A DNA stretch of 9,314 nt. It comes from Candidatus Aminicenantota bacterium. Its GTDB lineage: Bacteria; Acidobacteriota; Aminicenantia; UBA2199. The DNA lies in contig DAOWKX010000202.1 of NCBI GenBank assembly GCA_030639705.1, positions 1-9,314 on the forward strand, given 5' to 3'. A program made the translations under genes and the position numbers. The notes under the pieces were generated by a model, which was not told where the DNA came from, ran no database searches, and saw nothing but the letters and a program-made list of their open reading frames with translations. Position 1 is the first letter of the stretch; each line of letters opens with the position of its first letter. Of the stretch, positions 1 through 6,498 are shown one piece after another.

Positions 1-166
1 AATTAATTGAAAAATAAACCTATAGTATTTTTTATAAGATGAGGGATTTAAGATATGAGATGGTGGATGTTTGTTAGAAGCCTGATAGATTACCAAATTT
101 AAATTTTTAATTATTTTTATGGATAGAGGCTATAGAAGCCACTATTATGTTGGAAAGGAAGATCTT

Positions 167-1585
167 TTACAATTTTTTTAAATGGGCTGAACTCTGGCTT
201 TTATTAACAACAACAATATTTTCTTTATATCCTTTCTTCTTCTTTATATTCACAAAAATTTCTGTTTTTGCAGGAATTAAACACACAACCTCTATTTTTG
301 CATCTTTCTTATCTCTATTTATCCACACTTTATATAAATCAATCTCTTTTTTTAAATAATTATCAGGTAATCTGAATTTATAAGCAATTTGGTTTTTATT
401 TGATTTTTTCTCAACAAAATATAATTTGCCTAACTTTAGTTTTGATTTTGCCAAATATCCTTTTTCTACAACATTTAAAATCAATATTTCTCTTTCAATT
501 TCATCCATATCCTTATAATCTTTTCCTCTTGATAAAGCCCTCACTGAGTAAATTTCAATCCCTTTTCTATTTGCTTTAACTGAAATTTTGTGGACATCCC
601 CTTTAAAATCAGGTGAATCTGAAAAAGCAATCTCATAATATGCTCTATTTATACTGTTTATTCTTTGGGTAACAATCTCCTTCTTGCCTTCAATATATTT
701 CCCACCACTCATTTCAGCCAAATATCTCATTGAAAACTCACCGGAACTTGATTTCACCATAGACTCAAATGCACCTGAAGGATTTATTATAAAAAGAACT
801 GCCCCACTCTGATTTATTAGTTTTGCTACATTTTTTAATAAAAACATATAGTGTGAGATTGTTCCACGCCCGAATGCTTTAATATTTCTTAAACCTTCAG
901 CAAACATGTAAACAAACTTATTATCATCAATGGTTTTTAATGCATAGCGCAAAGTTCTTAAAGAATTAAAAAATCCTGATTCTCTAACATTATCTATTAC
1001 CCGGTTGGCTTTCCATTCTCGCAAACTTGAATCAGTAACGGTTTGAGGATTCAAATTTCTAGATATTGAAAACTTATTATATTTACTGCTTATCTTCTTA
1101 TTAATAGATTTTAAGATCAAATCTTTGTTATTTGTAGGACCTTCAAAATAAGTTAATCCTCTATAAGGTTCTAGACTCATTAGGATAAAGTAATTATTTT
1201 CATCTGATTCATTCACAATTCTTTTTGCAATCACTTTCGAGCGGTTTACTGTTGAAATTGTTGATAAAGCGGTATCAAAAAGTAAAAAAACATATCTCCT
1301 CTGTGGCTTTGTTTGTGTTTTTTCAATTGTTGTTTCAGTAAAATAAAATTGTTTTTTATAAACAATAAATTCTTTAATCTTATGTTTATCAAAAGTTAAA
1401 TCTATATCATCTTTATCCAAATCCATAACAGGCTTTCCAGTCTTATCCACTGCAAAAAAAGGTATTACCCACCATTTTACTAAAACCTTTTCTGTTATAA
1501 TTGGTTCTTCCTGAGATAGTAGGTATGAAAAAATTAGAATTACCAAACAGAATATCAACACAAATGTTTTAAATATTCTTATCAT
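167..1585 (-). CDS. Exported VWFA-related domain protein (472 aa)
   Basis: Residues 1-24 form a signal peptide or anchor (basic MIRIFK, then a long hydrophobic run ending near YLLSQEEP), so the protein should be exported. Residues 33-75 carry the pattern KWWVIPFFAVDKTGKPVMDL followed by DDIDL, which matches my memory of the N-terminal region of the 'VWFA-related' family (TIGR03436-like) common in Acidobacteria and Aminicenantes. A von Willebrand A fold follows: beta-strand YVFLLFDTALST (99-110) with a MIDAS-like D104 and S108, though the usual DxSxS has Ala at the first Ser position, so metal binding may be altered. Later strands are NKFVYMFAEGL (222-232) and GAVLFIINPSG (261-271). The C-terminal ~150 residues are lysine-rich and unrecognised. 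A purine-rich stretch AGAGAAGAG ends two bases before the ATG. The gene lies 37 bases after brnA on the same strand and may be co-transcribed. Strongly AT-rich. Binding partner unknown; family call moderately sure, function not assignable. Confidence 0.72.
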   Translation of the reverse strand: MIRIFKTFVLIFCLVILIFSYLLSQEEPIITEKVLVKWWVIPFFAVDKTGKPVMDLDKDDIDLTFDKHKIKEFIVYKKQFYFTETTIEKTQTKPQRRYVFLLFDTALSTISTVNRSKVIAKRIVNESDENNYFILMSLEPYRGLTYFEGPTNNKDLILKSINKKISSKYNKFSISRNLNPQTVTDSSLREWKANRVIDNVRESGFFNSLRTLRYALKTIDDNKFVYMFAEGLRNIKAFGRGTISHYMFLLKNVAKLINQSGAVLFIINPSGAFESMVKSSSGEFSMRYLAEMSGGKYIEGKKEIVTQRINSINRAYYEIAFSDSPDFKGDVHKISVKANRKGIEIYSVRALSRGKDYKDMDEIEREILILNVVEKGYLAKSKLKLGKLYFVEKKSNKNQIAYKFRLPDNYLKKEIDLYKVWINRDKKDAKIEVVCLIPAKTEIFVNIKKKKGYKENIVVVNKSQSSAHLKKL

Positions 1586-1622
1586 ATCTCTTCTCTAAAA
1601 AGTTCCCATTCTTCATTTTCCT

Positions 1623-1838
1623 TTAAGATGCGTCCCAGGTCAGCTCAAGTTTTTTTTTATTTTTTGTGCAGTCCCTTAAATAAAGATTTATGAGATTCTG
1701 ATAAGGTATTCCGGTCTCAGCCGCCATTTTTTTAAAATATTCTATTGTTTCAGTTTCTATTTTTATTGTTATCTGTTTTTTCAGGTTCTTTGAATAAGGA
1801 TTTCTTCTGGATTTTGAAAAATCGTATTCTTTTTTCAT
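1623..1838 (-). CDS. brnA: BrnA-like ribbon-helix-helix antitoxin (71 aa)
   Basis: Predicted antitoxin that binds and neutralises the BrnT toxin and represses the operon. The N-terminal YDFSKSRRNPYSKNLKK (5-21) is typical of BrnA/CopG-like partners. It leads into a ribbon-helix-helix DNA-binding unit: beta-strand KKQITIKIE (20-28), helix TIEYFKKMAAETG (31-43), then IPYQNLINLYLRDC (44-57). The tail ends in KKLELTWDAS. The start ATG overlaps the brnT stop codon as ATGA (1838-1835), so translation should be coupled, and a strong GGGGAG ribosome site lies 8 nt upstream inside brnT. Length is normal for the family. In BrnTA systems the toxin gene usually comes first, as here. Family assignment is from pattern recognition; the partner gene strengthens it considerably. 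Confidence 0.85.
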   Translation of the reverse strand: MKKEYDFSKSRRNPYSKNLKKQITIKIETETIEYFKKMAAETGIPYQNLINLYLRDCTKNKKKLELTWDAS

Positions 1839-2131
1839 TTTAAATACTCCCCGTATTGTTTACTTTCATTTTTGGTCGCCTTTCTTGCTGATATTATCCT
1901 TATGATCTCATCATCCCTTTTATAGCAATGAACAACGACCAGTATATTTAAATTAAAGCTCATACCTAATAAAATAAATCTGTCCTCATCCTCAGAATGA
2001 TCCGGATCATGGATAAGCCTCGCATTCTCATCATAGAAAACCGTTTCTGCCTCTTCAAAAGAAATCCCGTGCTTCTTTTTATTTGAGGCATTTTTCCTCT
2101 TGTCCCAAAAGAACCGGATAGACTTTTTCAT
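1835..2131 (-). CDS. brnT: BrnT-like type II toxin, predicted ribonuclease (98 aa)
   Basis: Predicted toxin of the BrnT family, RelE-like-fold ribonucleases that arrest translation when free of BrnA. The conserved opening FFWDKRKNASNKKKHGISFEEA (about residues 7-28) fits the family pattern F-WD--K---N--KHG-SFEEA. The middle has HDPDHSEDEDRFILLG (41-56), and the end has IIRIISARKATKNESKQY (76-93), matching the family's IRIISAR-A---E---Y. All family blocks are present and the length is normal, so the toxin looks intact. The ATG fits the usual family N-terminus, but no Shine-Dalgarno precedes it: the upstream bases are pure A/T and hold the promoter -10 box. The stop overlaps the brnA start by four bases. 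Chromosomal stress module or addiction remnant; the exact RNA target cannot be read from sequence. Confidence 0.88.
   Translation of the reverse strand: MKKSIRFFWDKRKNASNKKKHGISFEEAETVFYDENARLIHDPDHSEDEDRFILLGMSFNLNILVVVHCYKRDDEIIRIISARKATKNESKQYGEYLK
1847..1852 (-). promoter_or_regulatory. Strong ribosome binding site of brnA
   Basis: GGGGAG on the minus strand, 8 nt before the brnA ATG and inside the last codons of brnT. It contrasts with brnT itself, which has no such site, so antitoxin translation may exceed toxin translation from the same mRNA (inference). Confidence 0.75.
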
Positions 2132-2148
2132 AATTATATAATAATTAT
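2130..2148. promoter_or_regulatory. Candidate BrnA/BrnTA operator: two palindromic ATAATTAT boxes
   Basis: The 8-base perfect palindrome ATAATTAT occurs at 2130-2137 and 2141-2148, 11 bp centre to centre, i.e. one helical turn. One copy covers most of the -10 box of the brnT promoter, the other covers the expected transcription start and the first bases of the brnT ATG. Ribbon-helix-helix antitoxins are known to bind short repeated palindromes at their own promoters and repress them, so this is a plausible autoregulatory site. The region is very AT-rich, so chance repetition cannot be excluded. Confidence 0.5.
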
Positions 2149-2172
2149 AATATCATTATTTATAAAATTCAA
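2144..2172 (-). promoter_or_regulatory. Predicted sigma-70-type promoter of brnTA
   Basis: On the minus strand, -35 TTGAAT (2172-2167), a 17-bp spacer, and a consensus -10 TATAAT (2149-2144). The expected start lies about 2137, giving a leader of roughly six bases before the brnT ATG at 2131. Both hexamers and the spacing are close to consensus. The surrounding AT-richness lowers specificity. Confidence 0.6.
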
Positions 2173-2276
2173 CCTAATAATCCAAAAGGGGTTTTCACGG
2201 ACTTCAAACTCGGTGCAAACAACTTTGATAGATTTCTAAAAAAAATAGAAGGATTACTATTTAAATATATCCAAAA

Positions 2277-3650
2277 TCAATGAATAGCCATGCCGCCGGA
2301 GTGAACCATATGATGGCCCACGGCTCTCAATAATATCTCCTGAAGCCGGGCCGGAATACCCAGGATCCGGCTCCCGGATAAGAGAAACAGCATGGCGGCG
2401 CCGTATTGCTCGAAATTCTGCCTGAATGCTTCTTTGACCGGATTTTTGGAGGGGGATTTCAGATTGAGCGGGTTTATAAACCGGCCATTCTTACGAATCC
2501 CGTAATGGAGGTGCCAACCGGTTACCCGTCCGGTTCTTCCCACATAGCCGATGATTTGACCCTGGATTACCGAAACTCCGGGCTTGATCCCGGTTTTGAT
2601 GCGGTTCAAATGATAGTAGTGAGTCGCATAACGATTGGGATGGCGAATGATAACATAGCGACCCTTTATTCGGTCATACCCGGTTTTAAAAACAACTCCG
2701 CTGGAAGTGGACCGAATCAAGGTGCCCGGCGGTGCAGCCAGGTCAACCCCATTGTGCCGGGCAGAAAATCCCAGCACCGGATGTCGTCTGTTCCCATATC
2801 TTGAAGTCACCCGCATAAAGGGAAGGGGACATCTCAAAAACATTTTTTGTACCGCCCGTCCATCCGGATGGTAATAGGCAGTTTTCCCCTGCGGATCAGT
2901 GTAACGCAGAACATGAATTATTCTATCTCGGTTGGAAAACCGGGCGGCCAGTATGGGACCATAATGGTTAAACTCGCTTCCTTGGTACCGCTTCTCAACC
3001 AGAACAGTGAAAGTATCTCCCTGACGGATATCCCGATTAAAATCAATGTCATATTCATATAAACTGGCCAGCCGATCTGCGAGTTCAGGCCCTTCTCCGA
3101 GGCCCAAAATGGTTAAAAATAAAGAACTTGACACTTTCCCGTGGATAATTTTTCTCTTCACAATGTAAGAAATCTTTTCAATTCTGCCAACAAATTGGTT
3201 GTCTTTTCCCCAATATACTTTTAAACATCGGTCTGAATTTATTTCATAGTGAAATTTTTTAAGATCCTCACCTTCAAAAACAAGCGAATATTTTTGTCCC
3301 GGACGAATATTTCTTAAATCATAAAGGTTTTTCACATCCGAAAAAAGTTGATATGCCCTTCGGTAATCAATCCCTGCTTTTTTTAAAATATCAATAATGG
3401 TATCTCCTTTTTGAACCGCTTTTTCTACTTTAACAATTGATCTTTTCACCTGCAAATGAGCCTCAACCATAGACAACATCTCGTTAAGTATAAATGGCTT
3501 ATCCTGGGATGATTTGGATTTCATATCTGAAGGAGAATTCCCTGAAAAGTCGGAAACCATAAAAACCGTACAAAAAAATATAAAAATAAGTTTTAAAAGA
3601 AATGAAAAAAATATATCATCTCCCCTCAATGCTTTTCCAATAACTCTCAT
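2277..3650 (-). CDS. M23 family murein endopeptidase, MepM/ShyA type (457 aa)
   Basis: Zinc endopeptidase predicted to cut peptidoglycan cross-links in the cell envelope. Numbered from the chosen ATG, residues 13-32 (IFFSFLLKLIFIFFCTVFMV) form a signal anchor. Residues ~75-128 are a LysM/OapA-like region (KAVQKGDTIIDILKKAGID ... LRNIRPGQKYSLVF). A Csd3/MepM-like middle domain follows, and the M23 domain spans ~278-396 with the zinc ligands H299 and D303 (RHNGVDL) and the HxH motif H380/H382 (WHLHYG); H347 in YYHLNRI is a further likely active-site histidine. The last ~60 residues include a hydrophobic MLFLLSG patch I do not recognise. The frame is open up to 3737, but that upstream ATG lies inside a hairpin repeat; 3650 sits 8 nt after a good -10 box and gives a sound signal anchor. 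No Shine-Dalgarno is present at either. GC drops from ~50% in the 3' half to ~28% at the 5' end. Divergent from secA. Confidence 0.87.
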   Translation of the reverse strand: MRVIGKALRGDDIFFSFLLKLIFIFFCTVFMVSDFSGNSPSDMKSKSSQDKPFILNEMLSMVEAHLQVKRSIVKVEKAVQKGDTIIDILKKAGIDYRRAYQLFSDVKNLYDLRNIRPGQKYSLVFEGEDLKKFHYEINSDRCLKVYWGKDNQFVGRIEKISYIVKRKIIHGKVSSSLFLTILGLGEGPELADRLASLYEYDIDFNRDIRQGDTFTVLVEKRYQGSEFNHYGPILAARFSNRDRIIHVLRYTDPQGKTAYYHPDGRAVQKMFLRCPLPFMRVTSRYGNRRHPVLGFSARHNGVDLAAPPGTLIRSTSSGVVFKTGYDRIKGRYVIIRHPNRYATHYYHLNRIKTGIKPGVSVIQGQIIGYVGRTGRVTGWHLHYGIRKNGRFINPLNLKSPSKNPVKEAFRQNFEQYGAAMLFLLSGSRILGIPARLQEILLRAVGHHMVHSGGMAIH

Positions 3651-3658
3651 TTTCGAAT

Positions 3659-3687
3659 ATTTTAAATTAAAATAAGAAACAATGCAA
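3659..3687 (-). promoter_or_regulatory. Predicted promoter of the M23 peptidase gene
   Basis: On the minus strand, -35 TTGCAT (3687-3682), 17-bp spacer, -10 TAAAAT (3664-3659). Only 8 nt separate the -10 box from the ATG at 3650, so transcription would begin at or next to the start codon. No ribosome site precedes that ATG, consistent with a leaderless message. Confidence 0.5.
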
Positions 3688-3725
3688 ATAAGAACCCAAA
3701 AATTCATCACCTTATTTGAAAATTT

Positions 3726-3750
3726 GGGTAAGGGCAAGCCTTACCCCTAC
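3726..3750. repeat. Small GC-rich hairpin repeat, unit 1
   Basis: GGGTAAGG (3726-3733), 5-base loop, CCTTACCC (3739-3746), followed by CTAC. It forms a perfect 8-bp stem. Resembles dispersed REP-like palindromes of the type GTAGGGGCAA...TTGCCC seen in several bacterial genomes. It stands out against the AT-rich surroundings. Confidence 0.65.
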
Positions 3751-3769
3751 AAAATATAATCAAAATTCT

Positions 3770-3797
3770 GTGGGGGCAATCCCTTGCGATTGCCCAC
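3770..3797. repeat. Small GC-rich hairpin repeat, unit 2
   Basis: GTG plus GGGCAATC (3774-3781), 6-base loop, GATTGCCC (3788-3795) and AC. It forms a perfect 8-bp stem, with the flanking GTGG/CAC largely able to extend it. Its core GGGCAA resembles unit 1, 20 bases away, suggesting two diverged members of one repeat family placed between the divergent M23 and secA promoters. Confidence 0.65.
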
Positions 3798-3872
3798 TAA
3801 TTAGAGATTCTCAATTTTAGGTATTGGATTTTGGGAATGTTTGATGTGTAGAATTGTTTTGCCGCTATTATT

Positions 3873-3900
3873 TTGAATGGTAATCCATTTCTGATATAAT
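3873..3900 (+). promoter_or_regulatory. Predicted extended -10 promoter of secA-guaB
   Basis: -35 TTGAAT (3873-3878), 16-bp spacer, TGA then consensus TATAAT (3895-3900), i.e. an extended -10 element. The -10 box ends 9 nt before the secA ATG at 3910, so the transcript would start two or three bases before the start codon. No Shine-Dalgarno lies between. Confidence 0.6.
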
Positions 3901-3909
3901 TGAACCAAT

Positions 3910-6498
3910 ATGATTAACTTTATAATAAATAAAATATTCGGAACCCGGAACGAGAGAGAGTTAAAAAAATTAATTCCCACCATTGAGGCCATTAATCACC
4001 TGGAAAAACAAATGGAATCCCATAGTGATGAAGAACTCAAACATTATACAACCACCTTCAGGGAAAGGTTAAAAAACGAGGAATCATTGGATGATCTTCT
4101 GGTAGAGGCATTTGCCGTTGTCAGAGAAGTTGGAAAAAGAGTCCTGGACATGAGACATTTTGATGTCCAGCTCATGGGCGGCATTGTTCTTCATCAGGGA
4201 AAGATTACTGAGATGAAAACCGGAGAAGGTAAAACCCTGGTTGCCACCCTGGCGGCCTATCTGAATGCCCTTAAGGGCCAAGGCGTTCATATCGTTACTG
4301 TAAATGACTACCTGGCAAAACAAGATTCCGTGTGGATGGGGGGAATCTATAAATTTCTGGGATTAACCGTTGGAACCATCCAGCATGACATAGATGAAAC
4401 AGCCAGAAAAGAGGCCTACGATTGCGATATTCTATATGGAACCAACAACGAATTTGGTTTTGATTATCTGAGAGATAATATGAAATTCGAGGTTGATTCT
4501 CTCGTTCAAAGAAAATTTAATTATGGCATTGTTGACGAAGTTGATTCCATTTTAATTGATGAAGCCAGAACCCCGCTCATCATATCCGGCCCCACAGAGG
4601 AATCCACCTCTTTTTATTATTCGGTTAATGATTTTGTGAAACGGGCAAAAAGAGATCCGGAAAATTATGAACTGGATGAAAAAACCAAAACAGTTGTATT
4701 AACTGAAAAAGGAATCGAAGAATCAGAAAGATTTTTTAAAATAGAAAATCTTTATGATCTCTCTAATATGGACACACTCCATCAAATCTACCAAGCTCTG
4801 AAAGCTCACCTGATATTTCGAAATGATGTGGATTATCTGGTAAAGGAGGGTCAGGTGCTGATCGTTGACGAATTCACCGGAAGGGTGATGCCGGGACGAC
4901 GGTATTCTGATGGGCTCCATCAAGCCCTTGAAGCCAAAGAGAATGTAAAAATTGAACAGGAATATCAAACCCTGGCCACCATCACCTTTCAGAATTACTT
5001 CAGAATGTATGACAAACTGGCGGGAATGACCGGAACCGCAATGACCGAGGCTGCTGAGTTTGCTTCAATTTACAATCTCGACTCTATTGAAATTCCTACT
5101 AATGAAAAACTTATCAGAAGCGTATACCCTGACGTCATATATGGTAGTAAAGAAGAAAAATGGGATGCGGCGGTAAATGAGATACGAGAACTCCACCAGA
5201 AAGGACAACCGGCTCTGGTGGGGACCATATCCATTGAAAATTCAGAAACACTCAGCAGACGATTGAGGAAAGAAAAAATACCCCACGTGGTTTTAAACGC
5301 AAAATACCATGAACAGGAAGCCGAAATTATTGCCCAGGCCGGAAGAATCGGTGCTGTAACCCTGGCCACGAACATGGCGGGAAGAGGAACCGATATCCTA
5401 CTGGGTGGAAACCCGGAAGCCCTCTTAAAAGAAGAATTAAATAAAAAAAATCTTACCCCGGATACAGCACCCGAAGTGATCAGAGAAAAAATAGAGAATG
5501 AAATCAAAGAAAAGGTAAAAAAAGAGCATGAACAAGTAATAAAACTGGGTGGACTACATATTCTGGGAACCGAAAGACACGAGGCCAGGCGAATAGACAA
5601 CCAGTTGCGGGGAAGATCCGGCAGGCAGGGAGACCCCGGTTCATCCAGATTCTATATTTCCCTGGAAGATGACCTCATGAAAATTTTAGGAACAGATCGT
5701 ATCAAGGGTTTATTGGTTCGGGCCGGGATGAGCGACGGTGTACCCATTGAAAACAGACTGGTTTCCAGGGCCATTGAAAATGCCCAGAAACAAATCGAGA
5801 GTCAAAATTTTTCTATCAGGAAACACCTTTTGGAATATGACGATGTGATGAATAAACAGAGGCAGGCCATTTATTCATTGAGAAAAGATATCTTAATGGG
5901 TAAAGATTTTAAGACCCATATCGAGACACTAACAGAAGAGATATTCGATGATATCCTAAAATATAATCTGGATGAAAACAAATCACCAGACGAATGGGAT
6001 TATGAATCGTTTCAAAAAGAAATCCTGTCACAATTTGGGAAAAATATAAATGAAATCATTCAGGAAGATTACCAAAATCTACCCCAGATCGAAATCCGTG
6101 AATCAATATTAAATCACCTTAAAAAATACTATCAGGAGAAAGAAATTCTTATCGGCACTGAACAAATGCGAGAACTTGAACGCATGATTATGCTTCAAAT
6201 TATCGATTCCCAATGGAAAGACCACCTGTTGAATGTTGATCACCTGAAAGAAGGCATTGGATTAAGGGGGTATGCCCAGAAAGATCCTCTGATCGAATAC
6301 AAGAAAGAGAGTTTCCACTTATTTGAAGAACTACAGACCCGAATCGACGATGAAATTATAAAATTTTTATATCTGTTCCACCCGGTAGAAGAGGAAGAGA
6401 TTGAAGAATGGAAGAAAAGGAAGAAAACCAAATTGTCCAGGCCCGCATCTAAAATGCCCAGAAAAAAACGAAAAAAAAAGAAGAAAAAGAGGAGATAA
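3910..6498 (+). CDS. secA: SecA preprotein translocase ATPase (862 aa)
   Basis: ATP-driven motor that pushes unfolded preproteins through SecYEG at the inner face of the membrane. Clear SecA motifs: Walker A region MKTGEGKT (102-109), TVNDYLA (130-136), TNNEFGFDYLRDN (178-190), Walker B DEVD (209-212), GRVMPGRRYSDGLHQA (324-339), AGMTGTA (371-377), TNMAGRGTDILLGGN (487-501), GTERHEARRIDNQLRGRSGRQGD (553-575 region), and the helical scaffold ending DSQWKDHLLNVDHLKEGIGLRGYAQKDP (766-793 region). The ATG gives the usual short N-terminal helix followed by KIFGTRNERELKKL. Odd points: the C-terminal cysteine zinc motif used for SecB and lipid contact in many SecAs is absent, and residues 834-862 are a strongly basic Lys/Arg tail encoded by A-rich DNA including a run of nine A (6471-6479). 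No ribosome site upstream; likely leaderless start. guaB follows with no gap. Confidence 0.98.
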   Translation: MINFIINKIFGTRNERELKKLIPTIEAINHLEKQMESHSDEELKHYTTTFRERLKNEESLDDLLVEAFAVVREVGKRVLDMRHFDVQLMGGIVLHQGKITEMKTGEGKTLVATLAAYLNALKGQGVHIVTVNDYLAKQDSVWMGGIYKFLGLTVGTIQHDIDETARKEAYDCDILYGTNNEFGFDYLRDNMKFEVDSLVQRKFNYGIVDEVDSILIDEARTPLIISGPTEESTSFYYSVNDFVKRAKRDPENYELDEKTKTVVLTEKGIEESERFFKIENLYDLSNMDTLHQIYQALKAHLIFRNDVDYLVKEGQVLIVDEFTGRVMPGRRYSDGLHQALEAKENVKIEQEYQTLATITFQNYFRMYDKLAGMTGTAMTEAAEFASIYNLDSIEIPTNEKLIRSVYPDVIYGSKEEKWDAAVNEIRELHQKGQPALVGTISIENSETLSRRLRKEKIPHVVLNAKYHEQEAEIIAQAGRIGAVTLATNMAGRGTDILLGGNPEALLKEELNKKNLTPDTAPEVIREKIENEIKEKVKKEHEQVIKLGGLHILGTERHEARRIDNQLRGRSGRQGDPGSSRFYISLEDDLMKILGTDRIKGLLVRAGMSDGVPIENRLVSRAIENAQKQIESQNFSIRKHLLEYDDVMNKQRQAIYSLRKDILMGKDFKTHIETLTEEIFDDILKYNLDENKSPDEWDYESFQKEILSQFGKNINEIIQEDYQNLPQIEIRESILNHLKKYYQEKEILIGTEQMRELERMIMLQIIDSQWKDHLLNVDHLKEGIGLRGYAQKDPLIEYKKESFHLFEELQTRIDDEIIKFLYLFHPVEEEEIEEWKKRKKTKLSRPASKMPRKKRKKKKKKRR
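6491..6494 (+). promoter_or_regulatory. Ribosome binding site of guaB inside the secA 3' end
   Basis: GGAG (within AGAGGAGAT) lies in the final Arg codons of secA, 4 nt before the guaB ATG at 6499. The secA stop TAA (6496-6498) directly abuts that ATG, so ribosomes ending SecA probably re-initiate on guaB. Confidence 0.75.

Noticed and set aside
1..166. A weak GGCT/AGCC hairpin after the VWFA gene as a terminator
   Set aside because: The stem is only four base pairs and no T-run follows it; nothing else in this stretch could be supported.
2406..2804. A 132-codon plus-strand frame opposite the M23 catalytic domain
   Set aside because: Antisense to the zinc-ligand region of a well-supported gene; no protein-like motifs.
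3651..3737. The 29-residue upstream extension of the M23 peptidase
   Set aside because: Its ATG lies in a hairpin repeat with no ribosome site, and the predicted promoter lies inside the extension.
5070..5600. A 176-codon open frame on the minus strand inside secA
   Set aside because: It is antisense to the strongly conserved SecA ATPase core, its composition is Ser/Phe-rich as expected from a shadow frame, and it has no recognisable motif.
6460..6495. Programmed frameshift or slippage in the A-rich end of secA restoring a zinc-binding tail
   Set aside because: The other two frames do not encode a CxC...CH zinc motif, so slippage would gain nothing recognisable.
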